Positions 61,201 through 64,000 of a stretch of 64,000 nucleotides of DNA are shown one piece after another (position 1 is the stretch's first letter; every line of letters starts with the position of its first letter). This DNA comes from Dysidea avara (taxonomy: Eukaryota; Porifera; Demospongiae; Dictyoceratida; Dysideidae), in assembly GCF_963678975.1 (NCBI RefSeq), contig NC_089280.1, forward strand, positions 15,141,280 to 15,205,279, written 5' to 3'. The translations under genes were made by a program, and so were the position numbers. The notes beneath the pieces are model-generated. The model was given only the letters and a program-made list of their open reading frames with translations, made no database searches and was not told the origin of the DNA.

Positions 61201-61533
61201 AGTTATTATGGATGGCTCAGATTCAATCTCGTATCATTCAAATTTTCCAGTTTCAACATTATTATTCTAACATGCACCTATTGTTTAGTGTGCAATTGTA
61301 AGAGGGTCAGGTGCATCATGTACTTGGTTGTCTGAACCTAGCTACACAAACCTTTCCATTAACAAATGCTGCAGAGAGCCATACCTATAGTAAAGGCAGT
61401 ATATTATTATTATATTATATTTATTACTGTGTAAACTCAATTAGAGTACAAACACACAGATATATTAGGTATAATTACATCATTAAATAATCAGTCAATT
61501 GCTCTTTTAAAATGTCTAAGGATGATATAGTTA
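58280..61533. other. Gene-poor region with repeats
   Basis: No exon recognised. Contains a TA microsatellite (about 58327-58345), an R1 copy (59400-59620) and reverse-orientation CTCTATTAGAG motifs at 59304, 60367, 60393, 61053 and 61077. Confidence 0.55.
59400..59620 (+). repeat. Dispersed repeat family R1, partial copy
   Basis: Short copy with GTGTGGATGTATAGGCAATGC and GTTTGTAATGTTGCAGTTGA-like parts; more diverged than the others. Confidence 0.35.
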
Positions 61534-63089
61534 CTAAATGATTGGGTAGATTGTTCCAAAATTTGATTGTTGATGGTAGAAGGGAGTGTAGGAATAGGTT
61601 AGTTCTGGCTTGTGGAATTCTGTATCATTTGTGGTGTCCCTTGGTGATTGATGTGAGTGTGGTGTAAGTTGTAGGGTTGGGATCTCTATAATTCCTTCAA
61701 CAAGTTTAAAAAACATCACTAGTTTGTTGTAGGTACGACGTTGATCTAGAGTAGGCCATTTGAGATTAGAAAGCATATTAGTAACACTACTATTCCAAGA
61801 ATAATCATTAAATACATAACTACGTTGGATCTTATCTAATTGTTGAATATCACATTGTAGGTGTGGTGACCATACAGTGGATGCGTACTCTAGGATTGGT
61901 CTTACAAAGGACTTATAACAATTAGCTTTGAAATTTGTTGGGCAATAATTAACGTTTCTCTTCAGGAAGGACTTGGCTGCATTAGCTTTATTACAAATAC
62001 TGGCAATGTGATGTTTCCAATTTAGATGTTCATCAAATGTTACACCTAAGTATTTGGCTTGTGAAACTCTTTGAATTGGTTGGTCACAAAGATGATAGTT
62101 ATAGTGAAGAATGTGATGTTTATTGGAAATGATAAGATGGGAGCATTTGGAAGGGTTAAACTTCATCTGCTATATCTTTGCCCAGTTTTGTAGAGTGTGT
62201 AAATCTCCTTGTAAACGTTGACAGTCAGACAGAGAGTATATGGTTGTGTATATCAAGATGTCATCTGCATAGAGCCTAATGGTACAGTTGATGTTTTGTG
62301 CAATGTCATTAATAAACAGTAGAAACAGCAGGGGTGCTAAAACAGTACCTTGTGGTACTCCAGATAAAACAGGACAAGGATCACTACAGTATCCATTAAC
62401 CACGAGATCGATCAAACAAGAAATTTTTAATCCAATCTAATAGCTTTCCTGTAATGCCATAGTGCAAAAGTTTCTGACAGAGTCGTTCATGTGGCACCTT
62501 GTCAAAGGCTTTAGCAAAGTCGATGAATAGTGCATCAACTTGCTCCCCGGCATCCAAGGCCTTGCTAAAGTCATTCACTACCCCCAGTAATTGTGATTCA
62601 CATGATCGCTTGGATCGAAATCCATGTTGGTTTCACACAATACATTATATTTGTCGAAGGTGGGAGAAAATTGATGAGTAAATTATGTGCTCAAGTGTCT
62701 TGCAACAAATACTTGTCAAGGATATGGGTCGATAGTTTCCTGGGTTTGTGTGACTGCCTTTCTTATAAACAGGTACAACATTGGCTTTTTTCCACTCGGA
62801 AGGAACAATACCTTGACTGATCGAGGCTTGAAAGATAAAAGTGAGTGAGAGGACAATATGAACGGCAGTTTCTTTCAAAAACCTTGAGGATATGTTATCT
62901 GGTCCAAGTGATTTATGGGGATCAAGATTTTCTAACAGGTTTTTAACACCATCAACTTCAATGTCAGTTAATAGTGGAATATCTGGTACAAGTTCCCCTT
63001 CAATGCGAGGAAATTCTGTTATATCTTCCCTTGTAAAAACGGATGAGAAATTGTTATTTAAAACATCGGCTTTTACAGCTAGTATATAA
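61534..63089 (-). mobile_element. 5'-truncated, broken non-LTR retrotransposon (LINE)
   Basis: Minus-strand reverse transcriptase pieces in order: LVPDIPLLTDIEVDGVKNLL with DPHKSLGPDN near 62890-63000; IVPSEWKKANVVPVYKKG and NYRPISLTSICCKTLEHII (62645-62878); ALFIDFAKAFDKVPHERL (62396-62578); SGVPQGTVLAPLLFLLFIND and RLYADDILIY (62170-62415); then KYLGVTFDEHLNWKHHI and RPILEYASTVWSPH (61534-62166). These are jockey/CR1-type polymerase motifs. At least two frameshifts and one in-frame stop (near 62167) break it. No endonuclease half is present, fitting 5' truncation. Confidence 0.9.
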
Positions 63090-63352
63090 AATTATAGAAA
63101 TATGCCAAATTGCAGTATTTTAGCATCTATTTTTCACCCCTAGATCCAACCTGCTCGAGGCCCTGCTAGACTAGTCCTAAATTACACTCTTCAATCATCC
63201 TCGGCCTTGGTTTTATCAACACTGCACAAGGAGGAAATAGCGAATAGGAAAATCAAGAAATTGTAGTGTTTTGAATCTATCTCGGAATCTACTGTACGAC
63301 GGCGAAACGTCTATTGCGCGTAATCACGTTTTCGATCACGTGACGCAAGCCA

Positions 63353-63367
63353 GTTACCCTTAGTAAC
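63353..63367. promoter_or_regulatory. RFX X-box
   Basis: GTTACC-CTT-AGTAAC fits the X-box consensus GTNRCC-N(0-3)-RGYAAC on both half-sites. It lies 102 bp before the CIMIP2 start codon, the usual place for RFX control of ciliary genes. A TCACGTGA palindrome sits about 15 bp upstream. Confidence 0.7.
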
Positions 63368-63468
63368 AGTGATCTCGGTCACTTCGGCTTTGGGCGGCTT
63401 CTGTTTATTTCACTTTAGCTGGGATATAGCAACTGTGAATCACATCCCCTTAACTAGTTATCCGAAGC

Positions 63469-64000
63469 ATGGAGAAGCCAAGAAAATCGTTTTTAATGAC
63501 GCCCGATCCCTACCACACCCCAGGGTAAGATTAACACTTTCCATAGTGTGATCAATACTGTTCATAGTAGCTAAATGCTGTATTTAAATACTTTACATTT
63601 TGTACAGGTACGCTGGTTATGTTCCACAGTTCAAATATCGCATTGGTAACACGTTTGGTCGTCATACACACGACCTGCTCTGTGACGACACAGTCCGAAA
63701 ATCTGTTAAACCTGTGTTAAGTGATACGTGGCCACCAAGACATCTGCAATCTCACCAGCCACCAGATGGATTCGCAGAAGCCAGTGCTTTGCTGCAAAGC
63801 AATCGTAGCTGGGGAGACCAAAAGTACACACTTCAGATGATGCCTGGATACACAGGTTCGCATTTGTAAAGTTTGGTTGTTGTCAAGTGTATAACCATAA
63901 AATCATGCCAACAGGTTTCATTCCTAAAGGACAAAATTATTTTGGAGACAGATATGCTGAGTCATCAAGATACGCAATTAGTAGTTTTGAAAATGATCAA
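63469..64000 (+). CDS. Ciliary microtubule inner protein 2 family (FAM166), 5' part
   Basis: Partial gene running off the right edge. Exons 63469-about 63525, 63609-63856 and about 63916->64000, with fitting phases. The start MEKPRKSFLMTPDPYHTPGY leads into YAGYVPQFKYRIGNTFGRHT, the family signature in which a PxYxPGYxGxxPQxxY motif is followed by GxTyGR. MMPGYTGFIPKGQNYFG is a second copy of the motif. Members line the inside of axonemal doublet microtubules. Which of the CIMIP2 paralogues it matches cannot be judged from this part. The upstream X-box supports a ciliary role. Confidence 0.85.

Overview
The window is from a eukaryotic nuclear genome. It is AT-rich, its genes are split by many GT-AG introns (from about 50 bp to about 7 kb), and the gene set is animal: XPNPEP3, DDAH, SCFD2, SMYD3 and a CIMIP2/FAM166 ciliary protein. 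Short 5' ends, tightly packed gene pairs and a dense load of short inverted-repeat elements suggest an invertebrate, perhaps an early-branching marine one such as a sponge. The species call is inference only. All exon models were built by hand from splice sites, reading phase and family similarity.

Layout, left to right: (1) <1-1974 (+), 3' end of a gene joining an EF-hand to a nucleoside 2-deoxyribosyltransferase-like domain. (2) 2099-7685 (-), XPNPEP3 in 14 exons. (3) 9008-10617 and 11750-15298 (+), two tandem DDAH genes with the same intron position and presequence-like N-termini. (4) 15303-22936 (-), SCFD2 in about 17 exons; its stop codon lies 4 bp from the stop of the second DDAH gene. 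(5) 23007-34802 (+), SMYD3; its start codon is 70 bp from the divergent SCFD2 start, and its largest intron holds a decayed antisense Ty3/gypsy-like retrotransposon (25721-30559) whose gag region carries a PHD-type zinc finger. (6) 34969-35671 (-), a three-exon intracellular streptavidin-like gene, with a decayed partial copy at about 41040-41420. (7) about 39660-40795 (+), C-terminal exons of an unidentified coiled-coil gene. (8) 42445-47092 (+), an 884-residue polytopic membrane protein of unknown function with a signal peptide. (9) 47238-57504 (-), a 398-residue conserved protein that looks SPFH/band-7-like with a coiled-coil tail (10 exons). (10) 57992-58279 (+), a 76-residue basic protein. 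(11) 61534-63089 (-), a broken LINE. (12) 63469->64000 (+), CIMIP2, preceded by a good RFX X-box.

Genes alternate as divergent and convergent pairs with very short spacers (stop-to-stop 4, 124, 145 and 166 bp; start-to-start 70 and 487 bp), so shared promoters and overlapping 3' UTRs are likely. Introns and spacers hold at least eight distinct inverted-repeat (MITE-like) elements, two dispersed repeat families, and a recurrent short motif built around CTCTATTAGAG.

The points most worth following up are the streptavidin-like gene and its decayed neighbour, the tandem DDAH pair with predicted mitochondrial presequences, the recurrent CTCTATTAGAG motif, the PHD finger in the retroelement gag, and the two unnamed conserved proteins at 42445-47092 and 47238-57504.
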